In this document: positions 1 to 8,920 of the stretch, piece by piece
Numbering within the stretch: the first letter of the stretch is position 1
Layout: the number at the start of each line of letters is the position of its first letter
DNA from: Chloroflexota bacterium
GTDB lineage: Bacteria > Chloroflexota > Anaerolineae > Promineifilales > Promineifilaceae
Direction: 5' to 3'
DNA length: 60,195 bases
NCBI GenBank assembly: GCA_024223125.1
Contig: JAAEOP010000735.1
Span: 1-60,195 of the forward strand
Notes under the pieces: generated by a model
Seen by the model: the letters and a program-made list of their open reading frames with translations, nothing else
The model's database searches: none
Told to the model about the DNA's origin: nothing
Program-made: the position numbers and the translations under genes

Positions 1-29
1 AGTAAATGTGACACGGCCGTTTACCTGGT

Positions 30-719
30 TCAGAAGCCTCTCTTTTTTTTCAGCTTCTCAATTTCGTTCAAATGCACCATATTGTGCCGGGTGGCCGGCA
101 TTAGCAGCAGCCCGGTAATAGTGCGTTTGCTCCAATAATCGGTGATGCTGCTGGCGGATTCCAACACATCCCCATTTGCATGTACTTGCTTAATCCGCAG
201 CGGGTCAACTTTTTGTTTGAGCATTTGCGGCCGCAGTTGGGCCACAATTTCCCTCGTGCGCTTCCCCACTGCCAGACGGTATGCCCGGAGCGCCTCAATA
301 TCAACCGTGACACTGAAATGGGCCACACCGGCCGCATCCATCTCATTCCCCGTATGATGAAGCGTTGCTTTCATTTGCTCCTGCCAATTATCCTCATACA
401 GAATTTGTGTTCGGCCAGCCACCAACGTATTCATGGCTATATCTTCAATACGGGCCATGTGCCACAGCAGCCAGGCTGCCGAATGCTCACTATTAGGGGG
501 AATGTGTCGTATCTGGTTCTCTGTCATATCGTTTAAGAGATCATCCACGTAAGACCAGGTTTCCAGTTGCGTGATTTGGGTCGAATGTAGCGCCGCATGG
601 TGACGCATAAACAGGTCAAGCGCTTGTTGGTGTTGAGCTTCATTGCCTAATAAGGCTCGCAGTTCTTTTTGCTGGTTGTTCCACTGCTGGCGAAAAGATC
701 GGTAATCGTTTTGGGTCAT
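30..719 (-). CDS. DinB-like domain protein
   Basis: This 229-aa protein has the layout of the DinB/DfsB four-helix family, whose members often bind a divalent metal through three histidines. Candidate ligands are in the helix HSAAWLLWHMARIED (His79, His87) and near the C-terminus in RHNMVHLNE (His212, His216). The N-terminal half is charged and helical, and the C-terminus is basic (KLKKKRGF). The start ATG at 719 has AAGGAAC upstream. It appears to be a single-gene unit. The substrate cannot be read from sequence; family members include thiol-dependent transferases and damage-inducible proteins. Confidence 0.75.
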   Translation of the reverse strand: MTQNDYRSFRQQWNNQQKELRALLGNEAQHQQALDLFMRHHAALHSTQITQLETWSYVDDLLNDMTENQIRHIPPNSEHSAAWLLWHMARIEDIAMNTLVAGRTQILYEDNWQEQMKATLHHTGNEMDAAGVAHFSVTVDIEALRAYRLAVGKRTREIVAQLRPQMLKQKVDPLRIKQVHANGDVLESASSITDYWSKRTITGLLLMPATRHNMVHLNEIEKLKKKRGF

Positions 720-807
720 GGCATATCGTTCCTTTGTGAGACTTGCGAAGTTTGGATGAAGATTAAAAAATTATTTCGGTAATAGAATACGATTACACTA
801 AGCCGTA

Positions 808-878
808 TCATTCTGAACGAAGTGAAGAATCTCCCCCCTCGGCACATTGAAGGATTCTTCGTTCCACTCAGAATGACA
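808..878. repeat. REP-like inverted repeat, TTCTGAACGAAGTGAAGAATC type
   Basis: Left arm TCATTCTGAACGAAGTGAAG at 808-827 pairs with CTTCGTTCCACTCAGAATGA near 857-876, so a long imperfect hairpin can form. It starts and ends with the TCATTC/GAATGA ends shared by the GTCATTCCYGC family downstream. Confidence 0.7.
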
Positions 879-997
879 GGTTAATTTGGTTTGTTTTTAT
901 TACCGATCTAATTTATGAATTGCAATGTAAACCTCGCCAGTCTAAGTAGCCGCACAATCAATTTCTTGGGGACAGTCATCGTTTCGTCCACGCCGTT

Positions 998-1060
998 GTC
1001 ATTCCTGCAAAGGCAGGAATCTATTTTCACCTGTAGATTCCTGCGAAGGCGGGAATGACA
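998..1060. repeat. REP-like inverted repeat, GTCATTCCTGCGAAGGCAGGAAT type
   Basis: Two small hairpins, GTCATTCCTGCAAAGGCAGG (998-1017) and ATTCCTGCGAAGGCGGGAAT (1037-1056), form a larger mirrored unit with GTCATTC/GAATGAC ends. Related units are at 15572-15637 and 39352-39433. Confidence 0.8.
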
Positions 1061-1151
1061 GTTCACATTTGGCCCAAACGATGACCATGCCCAATTTCTT
1101 AATATGGTACGGTAGGAGAAGATAAGGCGCAACGGCCGTTAGCCCGCACTT

Positions 1152-1184
1152 TTTGTAAGACAAGATTGGTTCTTGTCTTACAAA
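1152..1184. repeat. Perfect 14-bp inverted repeat
   Basis: TTTGTAAGACAAGA at 1152-1165 is followed by a 5-nt loop and its perfect complement TCTTGTCTTACAAA at 1171-1184. There is no clear T-run, so it could be a terminator-like hairpin or another small repeat element. Confidence 0.6.
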
Positions 1185-1304
1185 TTCCAAATTTGCCCTA
1201 CAGCGGGTTTACGAATCCAGAGAGGATGTTTATACTGGGGGCATATGTTCATCGGGAGCAATCAACTTCATTGAGAATCACTCATATGGGGATTGGGATT
1301 AACT

Positions 1305-2591
1305 ATGGAAGCATCATCTGACCCAAACCAGGCTGACATTCCGGCCCTACAACAAACCCTGGTAAACAGATTAAAAGCAAACAATAATCTGACGACAGGT
1401 GAGGTTACGGCCGCATTCCTGACTATACCCCGCCACCCATTCCTACCCGATAAACCGCTTGACCTAGTTTACAAAGATGAAGTGATTCCCACCAAGTTTG
1501 ATGACAACGACCGTTCCATCTCCTCCTCTTCCCAACCAGCTATGATGGCTATTATGCTGGAACAATTAGATTTGCAGCCGGGGCAACATGTGCTGGAAGT
1601 GGGGGCCGGCACAGGATACAACGCAGCGCTGATGGGTTATCTGGTAGGGAAACACGGCCGTGTCACCACCATAGACCTGGATGAAGATACTGCAGAAGCG
1701 GCACAAGAACATCTGGCGGCCGTCGGCTGTACCAATGTAGATGTTGTTTGTGGAGATGGGATGGCCGGCTACGCGCCCCATGCCCCCTACGATCACATCA
1801 TCCTGACGGTAGGCGGCTGGGAAATTGCCCCGGAATGGTTGGCACAGTTGAAGCCCGACGGCCGTCTTCTGCTGCCTCTCTCCCTGTACGGCCCCCAGTT
1901 TGCCATTGCTTTTGAACGCCAGGAAGATCATCTGCTCAGTGTATCCATAAAACCATGTGGCTTTATGCGGCTGCGTGGGCCAAATGCCGGACCAAACCAA
2001 TCGTACTCTCTGGGACCAGACCCCGGTTTACACCTCGGCCGTGAGCAGCGCTCCGATGCCCCAGAGACAATTGATACAGAGCAAATATACGCCTGGTTAA
2101 CCGGTCCATCAGAAGAATATCCAACTGGTATACAGACCATGCCGCGCCAGATATTTCGTAGCCTGATGTTGTGGCTGGCTTTGCATGAACCGCGGCTGGT
2201 AGATGTGGCCGCGCATGACGAATTGATCGATCTCGTACCGTATCTGTTGGAGTTTGAAGGGGCCAATCCGTGGCGGTATTCTGTAGGAATATTGGGGGAA
2301 GATGGGCTGGCTTTGTTGAGACGGATGCCCCAAGATGAAGATGAAATGGCGGATGGGCCACGGCCGTTTGCTCTGACTGTTCGCGCTTATGGAACAGATA
2401 AATGTGTAGCCCAGAAATTAGCAGCCCACATCCAGAATTGGGATGCCGCCGGGCGTCCTGATGTGAAAGGGATGCGGGTACGAGTTTATCCGGTAGCAGG
2501 CAATGGCACAGCAGGCACACCTGTACTGAGTGCAGCCGAAGTAGCCGTTACCCGCCGCTGGCATACCTTTGTGGTAGATTGGCAGGAATGA
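1305..2591 (+). CDS. PCMT-like SAM-dependent methyltransferase with C-terminal extension
   Basis: The N-terminal half matches protein-L-isoaspartate O-methyltransferase folds: RHPFLP, the conserved SISSSSQPAMMAIML stretch and the SAM-binding motif VLEVGAGTGYNAAL (about residues 96-109), followed by acidic TIDLDED. At 428 aa it is about twice the length of a simple PCMT. The C-terminal 200 residues resemble the extensions seen in FxLD-type methyltransferases of Actinobacteria and Chloroflexi, so the substrate may not be isoaspartyl protein. I chose ATG at 1305 behind a G-rich leader; a TTG at 1293 is in frame. The gene overlaps the next one by an ATGA, which suggests translational coupling. 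Confidence 0.8.
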   Translation: MEASSDPNQADIPALQQTLVNRLKANNNLTTGEVTAAFLTIPRHPFLPDKPLDLVYKDEVIPTKFDDNDRSISSSSQPAMMAIMLEQLDLQPGQHVLEVGAGTGYNAALMGYLVGKHGRVTTIDLDEDTAEAAQEHLAAVGCTNVDVVCGDGMAGYAPHAPYDHIILTVGGWEIAPEWLAQLKPDGRLLLPLSLYGPQFAIAFERQEDHLLSVSIKPCGFMRLRGPNAGPNQSYSLGPDPGLHLGREQRSDAPETIDTEQIYAWLTGPSEEYPTGIQTMPRQIFRSLMLWLALHEPRLVDVAAHDELIDLVPYLLEFEGANPWRYSVGILGEDGLALLRRMPQDEDEMADGPRPFALTVRAYGTDKCVAQKLAAHIQNWDAAGRPDVKGMRVRVYPVAGNGTAGTPVLSAAEVAVTRRWHTFVVDWQE

Positions 2592-4546
2592 TGAGTGATC
2601 AATTTAATTGGCAAATAGATGAGGGTGGTGATCAATCCGCTTTTGATGGTCCCGATCCCCGGCCAAATGATAAGCGAAGGTGGGATTTTTGGGTCGGTAC
2701 GGCCGTGTTGCTTTGTTTGCTTATTGCCGGCTGGGGAATAACCCGTCACCAGTTAGATCGTGGTCAGACTGATCTGCGCCAACAGGTGCAGACACTGCTA
2801 GACCTGGAACAGAAAGCATTTCTAGCGAGGGATGGCGATCTGTTTTTCTCTGCCCAAGCGCAAGACGCAGGTTGGTTTTCTGACCAACTACGGCCGGAAA
2901 CACAAGCCCTTTACCGCGCCGGGTTAACGGTGACAAACGTCCAGCTTGTGGAAGACACTATCTGGGCCAATGTCACCTGGCAAGAAGGTTTAGATAATTA
3001 TCAACGGGTGATGTTTTTTCAGATGAACAACGGCCGTTTACAGCACATTCCCCACGCACCAGCCTATTGGGGACGACCGTTTCGTCTGGAAACCAATTGG
3101 GGCGCTTTGGCTTATTCAGAGATGGATAATGGTTGGTCGGAAGAGATTTCCCTTTTTGCCGGACAGGTAATCAGTGATGTGTGTGCGGCTGGCTGCCTGG
3201 AAGACCGTCTGCCGCTAACGATTGTATTGGCGACGGATGCGGGGCAAACGGCCGACCCCAATAGGCTGCATATCCCTTCCCCCCGGCTGCTGGCGCTGGA
3301 TATTGCCGGACAGCCAGCCGACCTCTTCTGGCAAACAGTACGCCGGCGGATTGAAACCCACTTAACCCCAGTCACGGTCCGTTTTGCCGTGCCCTCACCC
3401 GCCGATCAACTATTGGAATATGAACCGGCCGCCCAGGAATTCATGGCCCTCCATCCTCATATCCAGATTGAACTCATCACCATTGACACAGAACGTATTC
3501 GGTTGAACAGTCGGCCTGGTTTCCATCTGGGTAAGTATGATGCGGCCGAATTACTGGTTTACGATGGGGCCGCTTTTCCCCTGACAGAAGAGATGCTGGC
3601 CTCAGGCGCAGTTTATGATCTGACTGACTTTGTGCGTTCTGACCCAGATTTTGATCAGGCTGATTTTTATGAGCAGGTATGGCAGGGGGCATGGTGGCAC
3701 GGCCGTATGTGGTTTGTGCCCCAGGCCGGAGCTATGAATGTGTTGTACTACGACAAAACCGCCTATCAGTTGGCAGAACACCCGGAACCTTCTCTGCGCT
3801 GGACGTGGGATGAGATGGCTCAGGATATGATCATTGTGTCCAATCCTGGCGCCCAATACCAGCCCAATTGGGGCTTTTTAGATTTGAGCAGTGATGCCCT
3901 ATTTTCCTATGCCTACAATTGGGAAAACAATTGCCAGGAAGCGATTGCCGTACACTGCAATCACCCTTTGGAGCCGCAAGCTGTGGCCGCTGCATTGGAG
4001 TGGTATCGTCAAATGTCCGGCGAACCAGGCCAGATGCCCGATTTAACTCAAGTGGCAAAAAGTGAGCGGGAGAATTTGCAGCTTACCTGGCAGTCGGCGC
4101 GGCGGCAGGCGGCAATTTGGGTAGATGCGCCCATAGATTATGAATTCAAGCTGCTGCTGGACCCGATGGGGGTGGTTCCCTTTCCTGGTTCAGACCGCTT
4201 TGATGGCATTACACCGCTGTGGGTACAGGGGCATTTCATCAGCCAGCAAGCGGAAAATCCACAGGCAGTGTGGGAGTGGTTGAAGTTTCTCAGCTACCAG
4301 CCGCCTAATTCGCAGTTCCGCTATATTCCGGCGCGGCCGTCGGTAGCTATGGAAACACGCTTCTGGCAAATTCTGCCCCGTGACTTGGCCAATGTCATGC
4401 GCACTGCCTTCCCCTTTACTCGCCCGGTAACGCTGGAGGAACAACGCTATTTTACCTGGGAGGAGATTACGGCCGTACTCTCTGGCGAAACAACCCCCAC
4501 CCAGGCCGCTAATTCCCAACCGGACCTGGTTTGGTTTGAACCTTAG
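2588..4546 (+). CDS. Membrane-anchored extracellular solute-binding-like protein
   Basis: This 652-aa protein has a short cytoplasmic N-terminus, one membrane segment (about residues 35-55, VGTAVLLCLLIAGWGI) and a large outer part. An N-terminal section of about 220 residues is followed by a family 1 solute-binding fold starting near VTVRFAVPSP. That fold carries features of sugar-binding proteins: EYEPAAQEFMALHPHIQIEL, YDLTDFV, VLYYDKTAY and WTWDEMA. No transporter permease or ATPase lies next to it, so it may act as an anchored receptor rather than as part of a complete importer. The ATG at 2588 overlaps the upstream stop as ATGA; a second ATG follows at 2591. Confidence 0.75.
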   Translation: MMSDQFNWQIDEGGDQSAFDGPDPRPNDKRRWDFWVGTAVLLCLLIAGWGITRHQLDRGQTDLRQQVQTLLDLEQKAFLARDGDLFFSAQAQDAGWFSDQLRPETQALYRAGLTVTNVQLVEDTIWANVTWQEGLDNYQRVMFFQMNNGRLQHIPHAPAYWGRPFRLETNWGALAYSEMDNGWSEEISLFAGQVISDVCAAGCLEDRLPLTIVLATDAGQTADPNRLHIPSPRLLALDIAGQPADLFWQTVRRRIETHLTPVTVRFAVPSPADQLLEYEPAAQEFMALHPHIQIELITIDTERIRLNSRPGFHLGKYDAAELLVYDGAAFPLTEEMLASGAVYDLTDFVRSDPDFDQADFYEQVWQGAWWHGRMWFVPQAGAMNVLYYDKTAYQLAEHPEPSLRWTWDEMAQDMIIVSNPGAQYQPNWGFLDLSSDALFSYAYNWENNCQEAIAVHCNHPLEPQAVAAALEWYRQMSGEPGQMPDLTQVAKSERENLQLTWQSARRQAAIWVDAPIDYEFKLLLDPMGVVPFPGSDRFDGITPLWVQGHFISQQAENPQAVWEWLKFLSYQPPNSQFRYIPARPSVAMETRFWQILPRDLANVMRTAFPFTRPVTLEEQRYFTWEEITAVLSGETTPTQAANSQPDLVWFEP

Positions 4547-4648
4547 AAAAACCCACTGAAAAAACCCAGTTTATTGCCAAAATTGATGTAATTTACTCGA
4601 CTACAGAAATCGGGTTTTGAATGTCAAATGTAACTATTCAGCTTCCAG

Positions 4649-4712
4649 AGGTGCGACGCACTTGCAAAGAGCAGCGGCATTGACATTACTCTGGGAAAAG
4701 TGCGTCGCACCT
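4649..4712. repeat. AGGTGCGACGCACTT inverted repeat element
   Basis: AGGTGCGACGCACTT (4649-4663) and AAGTGCGTCGCACCT (4698-4712) are perfect complements 34 nt apart, and each arm is nearly palindromic itself. Relatives are at 44836-44876 and, with a different core, 52061-52126. Confidence 0.85.
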
Positions 4713-4793
4713 GTACAGTTACTGTCAAATAACCTTTTTTCAGTAGAGCCAGAAGTTGATATAAGATATATAATCGGTCACTCCCCTCCCGGA

Positions 4794-4850
4794 AGATTGG
4801 GCCAATTTCACCCATGATACACTGGTGTTGAAGACAAATTGGCCCAATCT
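4794..4850. repeat. AGATTGGGCCAATTT inverted repeat
   Basis: AGATTGGGCCAATTT (4794-4808) pairs perfectly with AAATTGGCCCAATCT (4836-4850) across a 27-nt loop. Each arm contains the palindrome TTGGGCCAA or its partner. It could be a small mobile repeat or a transcript-end structure; there is no T-run. Confidence 0.75.
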
Positions 4851-5032
4851 GGCGTACCCCTCTGAATGGTTACCAAATTAATTGCGTTGTATCATAAATT
4901 CGATTCAGGGCGGCAGGTGAGTATCACACTTTGATTGGTGGCTACCCGTGTTGGATTGTAAGGTTCAGTCGGTTGATAGACCAATTTGTAACGCCTACAA
5001 TCTTACAAAAATCTTACCGGAGTAACTTAAAC

Positions 5033-5296
5033 ATGAATACAACTAAATTATCGAGTAAGGGACAAGTCATTATCCCTAAATGGTTGCGGGAAGCGAACAA
5101 CTGGCAGGCAGGTCTAGAATTGATCGTTGTAGATACCGACGATGGCATCTTGTTAAAATCAAAACACCCTTTTGCAGCCACAACAATTGAAGAGGTAGCC
5201 GGATGCCTGTCATATGATGGGCCGCCTAAAACAATAGAGGAGATGGAAACGGCCGTGCAACAAGGTATAGCCGAGGAATGGCATAATAGTCCTTGA
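5033..5296 (+). CDS. AbrB/MazE-type antitoxin
   Basis: This 87-aa protein has a SpoVT-AbrB swapped-hairpin DNA-binding domain at its N-terminus: KLSSKGQVIIPKWLREANNW, then LELIVVDTDDGILLKSKHPF. The C-terminal half (TIEEVAGCLSYDGPPKTIEEME) is the usual toxin-neutralising tail of antitoxins paired with PIN-domain toxins. The ATG at 5033 is chosen because the domain begins there; the frame stays open upstream without homology. Its last codons overlap the remains of a PIN toxin gene, so the antitoxin is probably orphaned. It carries one ACGGCCGT. Confidence 0.85.
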   Translation: MNTTKLSSKGQVIIPKWLREANNWQAGLELIVVDTDDGILLKSKHPFAATTIEEVAGCLSYDGPPKTIEEMETAVQQGIAEEWHNSP

Positions 5297-5573
5297 TACC
5301 AACATCCTGGTACCATTGTCGTTAACTTAAGACCTTGCAGGTTTCCAAAATGATCTACGCCACTCTGAGGTTTTGCGTTAAAACCTGCGAGGTCTTCGCT
5401 TAAGTTAACACTTATGGTCTCTAGCTTTAGATTGGCATGAAAAGGGACTTGATTTTGCTGATGCTCTACATTTGGTTCAGTCACATCATTGTGAACGAAT
5501 GTTGACATTTGATCGCCGCTTTGCCAATCGGGCAAAGAAGATGCACGCCTTCCCGATGCAAATACCTGAGTAA
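5283..5573 (+). pseudogene. VapC-like PIN-domain toxin, ruined by a hairpin element
   Basis: The frame overlapping the antitoxin stop reads IVLDTNILVPLSLT then stop, which is the hallmark N-terminus of PIN domains (first catalytic Asp in LDTNIL). After the element at 5321-5409, the same frame resumes as LDFADALHLVQSHHCERM and LTFDRRFANRAKKM, the conserved PIN C-terminus with the late Asp pair. About 60-70 residues of the middle are missing, so the locus has suffered both an insertion and a deletion. The start would be ATA at 5283, perhaps a decayed ATG. No functional toxin can be made. Confidence 0.85.
5321..5409. repeat. Hairpin element inserted in the vapC remnant
   Basis: GTTAACTTAAGACCTTGCAG at 5321-5340 pairs with CTGCGAGGTCTTCGCTTAAG followed by TTAAC ending at 5409. 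The core AAGACCT..GCAGGTT matches the element at 58317-58378. The termini GTTAAC/GTTAAC give an 89-bp unit that splits the PIN gene, so it behaves like a miniature mobile element. Confidence 0.8.
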
Positions 5574-5581
5574 TCGTTTAT

Positions 5582-7453
5582 TCACCTATTAGTAGCAATG
5601 TATTCCTCTATAACGGTTTCTAATATAGGCAGGGGCAGTGCGCCATTTTGCAGCACAATATTGTGGAATTCCCGTAACTTGAATTTATCTCCCAATTCTT
5701 GTTGCGCCAGGTCGCGCAGTTCCAGAATTTTAAGCTGGCCGATTTTGTAAGAGGCTGCTTGCCCCGGCCAGACAATGTAGCGGCTGACTTCAAATTGTAC
5801 CCATTGTTGGGGTAGCCCTGTGTTTTCGATCATGTAATCAATCGCTTCCTGGCGCGTCCATCCTTTGGCGTGGATGCCAGTGTCTACCACCAGCCGGGCC
5901 GCCCGGAAAAGTTCCATTTGCAAGCGTCCCAAATCGCCATACGGATCATCGTCATACAGACCGATTTCGGCCGCCAACTGTTCGGCATACAACGCCCAAC
6001 CCTCAGCATAAGCATTGAAGAGCGTAACATTACGGAAAGTGGGCAACCCTTCCATTTCTCCCTGCAAGGCGATTTGGAAATGATGTCCGGGGATGGCTTC
6101 GTGGTAAGCGGTAGTGGGCATACGCAGGCGCGATTTTGGCCCGCTGCCGGCCACAGTGTAAAAGACGCCAGGGCGAGATCCATCCAGAGCCGGCGTTAAA
6201 TAGTAGGCGGTGCCACCGGGGACAGTGTCTACTATCAACTCGGCCTGGGGTAAGAGGTCGAAGTGGGGAGTTACGGCCGTTTCCGCTTCGGCAATCAAGC
6301 GTTCATATTCGGCCACAATATCGGCCACCCCAGAGATAGAGCCACTGTCCCGGTCTACTTGTTGCATCACCTGCGGCCAGGAGAAGTCGGCCGCGTACCC
6401 CAGGTCGTTAAGGAGGGTTTGCATTTCGACCTGGATACGGGTCACTTCGGCCAGCCCGATTTCGTGAATTTCGTTGGCCGTCAGGTCAGTTGTGGTGTGA
6501 TGGCGTAACGCTGCCTGGTAATACGCTTCCCCGTTTGGATGTTTCCAGGCCCCATCGTCGTTGTTGGCGCGGCCGGATTGTTCTTGTAGGAAGGTGATTA
6601 ATTTTTGGTAGCCGGGGATGATGTTTTGAGTGACGGCCGTTTCCACCTGATCATATAGCGCCTCTTTCTCATCTTCAGGAATGGTTCCTAACATAGCCAC
6701 ACTCTCGACAAAATGCCGGTAGAAAACAGTGTTTTGGGTCGGACCGCTGCTGCTGTTTTGCAAATCATTAATCGCCCAACCAAACATCCACTGCGGCGGC
6801 AGCGCTCCCTGTTCTTCGGCCAATTCTAAACCGGCAATCACCTGATCAGCCTTGTCGTTGAACTGGTTTAGGCGGCTGATGTACGCTTCGGCATCAGCCC
6901 GATTGGTCAGGGGGTGTTCGGCCGTCATCAGGTTGGGGAACTGCCAGGGCAAACCAAAGATGGGACTCATACGGTAATCGTAATAGCGAAACTGGTCGCG
7001 GCGGATGATGTCGGTCAGGTAATAGTCGAGAACGGCCGTAGAGATGCGTTGTTCGGCCGTCTGTTCCCCTAAATCATAACTTCGCAGAGCAGCCAGATGT
7101 TGCTCTAAAATAGCGATGGTTTCATCTTGATAGGCGGGGGATTCATTGGTGAGACGGCCGTTTAGGTCGGCATTATCCGTCCCCGGCAAACTGAGACTGG
7201 TCGCCAATTCAGGATCGCGGGTGAGGATGTCATGCAGAACTATATCGTAGAATTCATCGAGGGGGAGTTTGGCAGGCAGTTCGGGGACGGCCGTTGGCGT
7301 GTCTGCTACCTTGACTGCTGTTTCTGTTGGCGGGGGTTGGGGAACGGTCGTGGGGGATTCAACTTCTTCTGTGATGTCGGCCGTTTGTTCACAGGCGGCC
7401 ACAACCAATAAGCCAACAAATAAAATCATAAACAAAAATATGCGCTGTGCCAT
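5582..7453 (-). CDS. DUF885 family lipoprotein, putative metallopeptidase
   Basis: The 623-aa product starts with a lipoprotein signal, MAQRIFLFMILFVGLLVVAAC, cut before the Cys of the VAAC lipobox. An acidic, Thr/Pro-rich linker of about 50 residues follows. The rest matches DUF885, a gluzincin-like family with HEAIPGHH as HExxH-type zinc site (His, Glu, His visible in TTAYHEAIPGHHFQ) and a downstream NAYAEGWALYAEQL helix with the third ligand Glu. These proteins are thought to act on peptides outside the membrane. ATG at 7453 is chosen because the signal peptide begins there; a longer frame starts at 7495. Six or so ACGGCCGT sites lie in this gene. Confidence 0.88.
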   Translation of the reverse strand: MAQRIFLFMILFVGLLVVAACEQTADITEEVESPTTVPQPPPTETAVKVADTPTAVPELPAKLPLDEFYDIVLHDILTRDPELATSLSLPGTDNADLNGRLTNESPAYQDETIAILEQHLAALRSYDLGEQTAEQRISTAVLDYYLTDIIRRDQFRYYDYRMSPIFGLPWQFPNLMTAEHPLTNRADAEAYISRLNQFNDKADQVIAGLELAEEQGALPPQWMFGWAINDLQNSSSGPTQNTVFYRHFVESVAMLGTIPEDEKEALYDQVETAVTQNIIPGYQKLITFLQEQSGRANNDDGAWKHPNGEAYYQAALRHHTTTDLTANEIHEIGLAEVTRIQVEMQTLLNDLGYAADFSWPQVMQQVDRDSGSISGVADIVAEYERLIAEAETAVTPHFDLLPQAELIVDTVPGGTAYYLTPALDGSRPGVFYTVAGSGPKSRLRMPTTAYHEAIPGHHFQIALQGEMEGLPTFRNVTLFNAYAEGWALYAEQLAAEIGLYDDDPYGDLGRLQMELFRAARLVVDTGIHAKGWTRQEAIDYMIENTGLPQQWVQFEVSRYIVWPGQAASYKIGQLKILELRDLAQQELGDKFKLREFHNIVLQNGALPLPILETVIEEYIATNR

Positions 7454-7528
7454 GTTTGCCCTCCGATTCAGGTCTACCTGGTGATACGCAAACAAAGCGG
7501 CGTTTGTTCAAATAACCTGTCGCTACTA

Positions 7529-8878
7529 TTATTTCAGGATGTAATGGGTGCCTTTTTTGGAGCCGATCTTGAGGAGAATTGCCCGTTCTACCAGGTCTTT
7601 CAAATCGAGGCGCAGCGTTTCCGCAGAGACATCGGGGCAAAGCTGCTTGTACTCACGGTTAGAAATACTGCCACTTTCACGCACATAAGTCAGGGCGCGG
7701 GTTTGCCGTTCATTCATGCTGCGTGTCCATTTTGGAGTAGGGGCACGCTTGCGTTTGTTTTGCAAGGTAACGGTGAACAGATGGGGGGTGGCCCGGAACT
7801 GTGGCGGTGCGTGGCCAGCCTGGGTCATCTCTTCGATCATCTGGTCAATACCCAAGCCCAACTCTTCAATGTAGCCCCATTGGAACAAACCGCTGACAAG
7901 GCGGGGATTGCGTGAAAAATGCTCCTCCACCAGATTATCTAGGGTCATATAACCGGGCAAGCCGCCGGGGCTGATGATTTCTAGGCGGTTGGCGTACATG
8001 CGGATTTCGATGCGACGGCCGCGAATACGATAATCACGATGGGCAATAGCATTGACCAACGCTTCACGCACAGCAAAACGAGGATACTCCAGCAATTCGG
8101 CCCGTTCCAGCCCATTGACGGTCGCGCCCACACGCATTTCTTCAAAGATAATATTCCAGGCACGTTCGATAATGCGGGCCAGGTTGCCGTTGATCTCGTC
8201 TCGACGGCCGTAACCAATCCCCCCATCCTCCCCGCGTGATTCCGTGCCAGAAAACTTGACAAAGACGATGCCGCTTTGGGGGAAAAACATTTGTGGTTTA
8301 CGGCCGAACAGGAGAATACCGGTGGTGGTGGGGTTGCCTTCGCGGTCAGTGGCTCCGATTTCAAAGAGGAGTTCTGCTGTGTCCAGAACGCGGGGCGCGC
8401 CACGAGCTTCCCGTTGTTCCAAATAGTCGCGCAAAATTTCGGGGTCTATGTCGTCGGGGCGAGCGCCAGGAATAACTTCAGTTTCGTATTCGGAGCTATT
8501 TTTGCTGGCAGCCAGATCGCGTACTTCACTGCCGGTAAGGGGACGATTGGCTGTGCCGGTACGGATGAGAACACGACCGTCTGCCAATGAGTGTAGTTCC
8601 ATGCTGCGGGGGACGTTAATACCGATCAACATGCCATTACGGGTTTCCACAGGCTGCCATTCGGTGGGGATGGGGGGGCGGCATAACAGGGCTGCTTCTA
8701 GCAAGGCGGCTTCGGCTTCTTCTTCCCAGATGGTTTCGCTGGGACGGCCGTTGTCATCCAACCCCAACACAATTAAACCACCGCTGCCATTGGCCATGGC
8801 TACCAGACATTCGGCTAATGGTTCTACAGTGGCCGCCGCTAAAAAAGTGAGTCGTGGTCCAGGTTTTCTTTTTAACAT
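7529..8878 (-). CDS. AlbA_2 (Schlafen-like) and HATPase_c_4 transcriptional regulator
   Basis: This 449-aa protein has the COG2865 layout. An N-terminal AlbA_2 putative nucleic-acid-binding domain (residues 10-115, with MANGSGGLIVLGLDDNGRP) is followed by a middle region with TGILLFGRKPQMFFPQS. A GHKL-like HATPase_c_4 segment follows (LVNAIAHRDYRIRGRRIEIRMYANRLEIISPGGLP). The C-terminus is a small winged-helix (LTYVRESGSISNREYKQLCP). Family members occur both as regulators and next to phage-defence genes. The gene stands alone. An extended -10 at 8886-8894 sits so close to the ATG at 8878 that the message is probably leaderless. Confidence 0.85.
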   Translation of the reverse strand: MLKRKPGPRLTFLAAATVEPLAECLVAMANGSGGLIVLGLDDNGRPSETIWEEEAEAALLEAALLCRPPIPTEWQPVETRNGMLIGINVPRSMELHSLADGRVLIRTGTANRPLTGSEVRDLAASKNSSEYETEVIPGARPDDIDPEILRDYLEQREARGAPRVLDTAELLFEIGATDREGNPTTTGILLFGRKPQMFFPQSGIVFVKFSGTESRGEDGGIGYGRRDEINGNLARIIERAWNIIFEEMRVGATVNGLERAELLEYPRFAVREALVNAIAHRDYRIRGRRIEIRMYANRLEIISPGGLPGYMTLDNLVEEHFSRNPRLVSGLFQWGYIEELGLGIDQMIEEMTQAGHAPPQFRATPHLFTVTLQNKRKRAPTPKWTRSMNERQTRALTYVRESGSISNREYKQLCPDVSAETLRLDLKDLVERAILLKIGSKKGTHYILK

Positions 8879-8885
8879 AACGTGA

Positions 8886-8894
8886 ATTATAGCA
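8886..8894 (-). promoter_or_regulatory. Extended -10 promoter, TGCTATAAT
   Basis: On the minus strand TGCTATAAT ends at 8886, leaving 7 nt to the ATG at 8878, the usual distance from -10 to transcription start. No good -35 is seen, as expected for an extended -10. Confidence 0.55.
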
Positions 8895-8920
8895 CGATTT
8901 TGTGACGACCACTGCCACAG

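Larger units (their letters stand above)
720..1304. other. Intergenic region with three hairpins
   Basis: I see no supportable gene in this 585-bp stretch. It holds a REP-like hairpin at 808-878, a second REP-like hairpin at 998-1060, a half copy of the AACCTCGCC..GTCT repeat near 929-942, an ACGGCCGT site near 1131 and a perfect 14-bp inverted repeat at 1152-1184. Short open frames here are made of repeat sequence. Confidence 0.7.
4547..5032. other. Intergenic region with two inverted-repeat elements
   Basis: No gene is supportable in this 486-bp gap. It holds the AGGTGC-type element at 4649-4712 and an AGATTGGGCCAATTT inverted repeat at 4794-4850. The open frames crossing it read through repeats. 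A short AT-rich leader precedes the AbrB-type gene. Confidence 0.65.

Noticed and set aside
4617..4817. Open frames on both strands after the solute-binding-like gene
   Set aside because: They are composed of the AGGTGC inverted repeat and flanking spacer.
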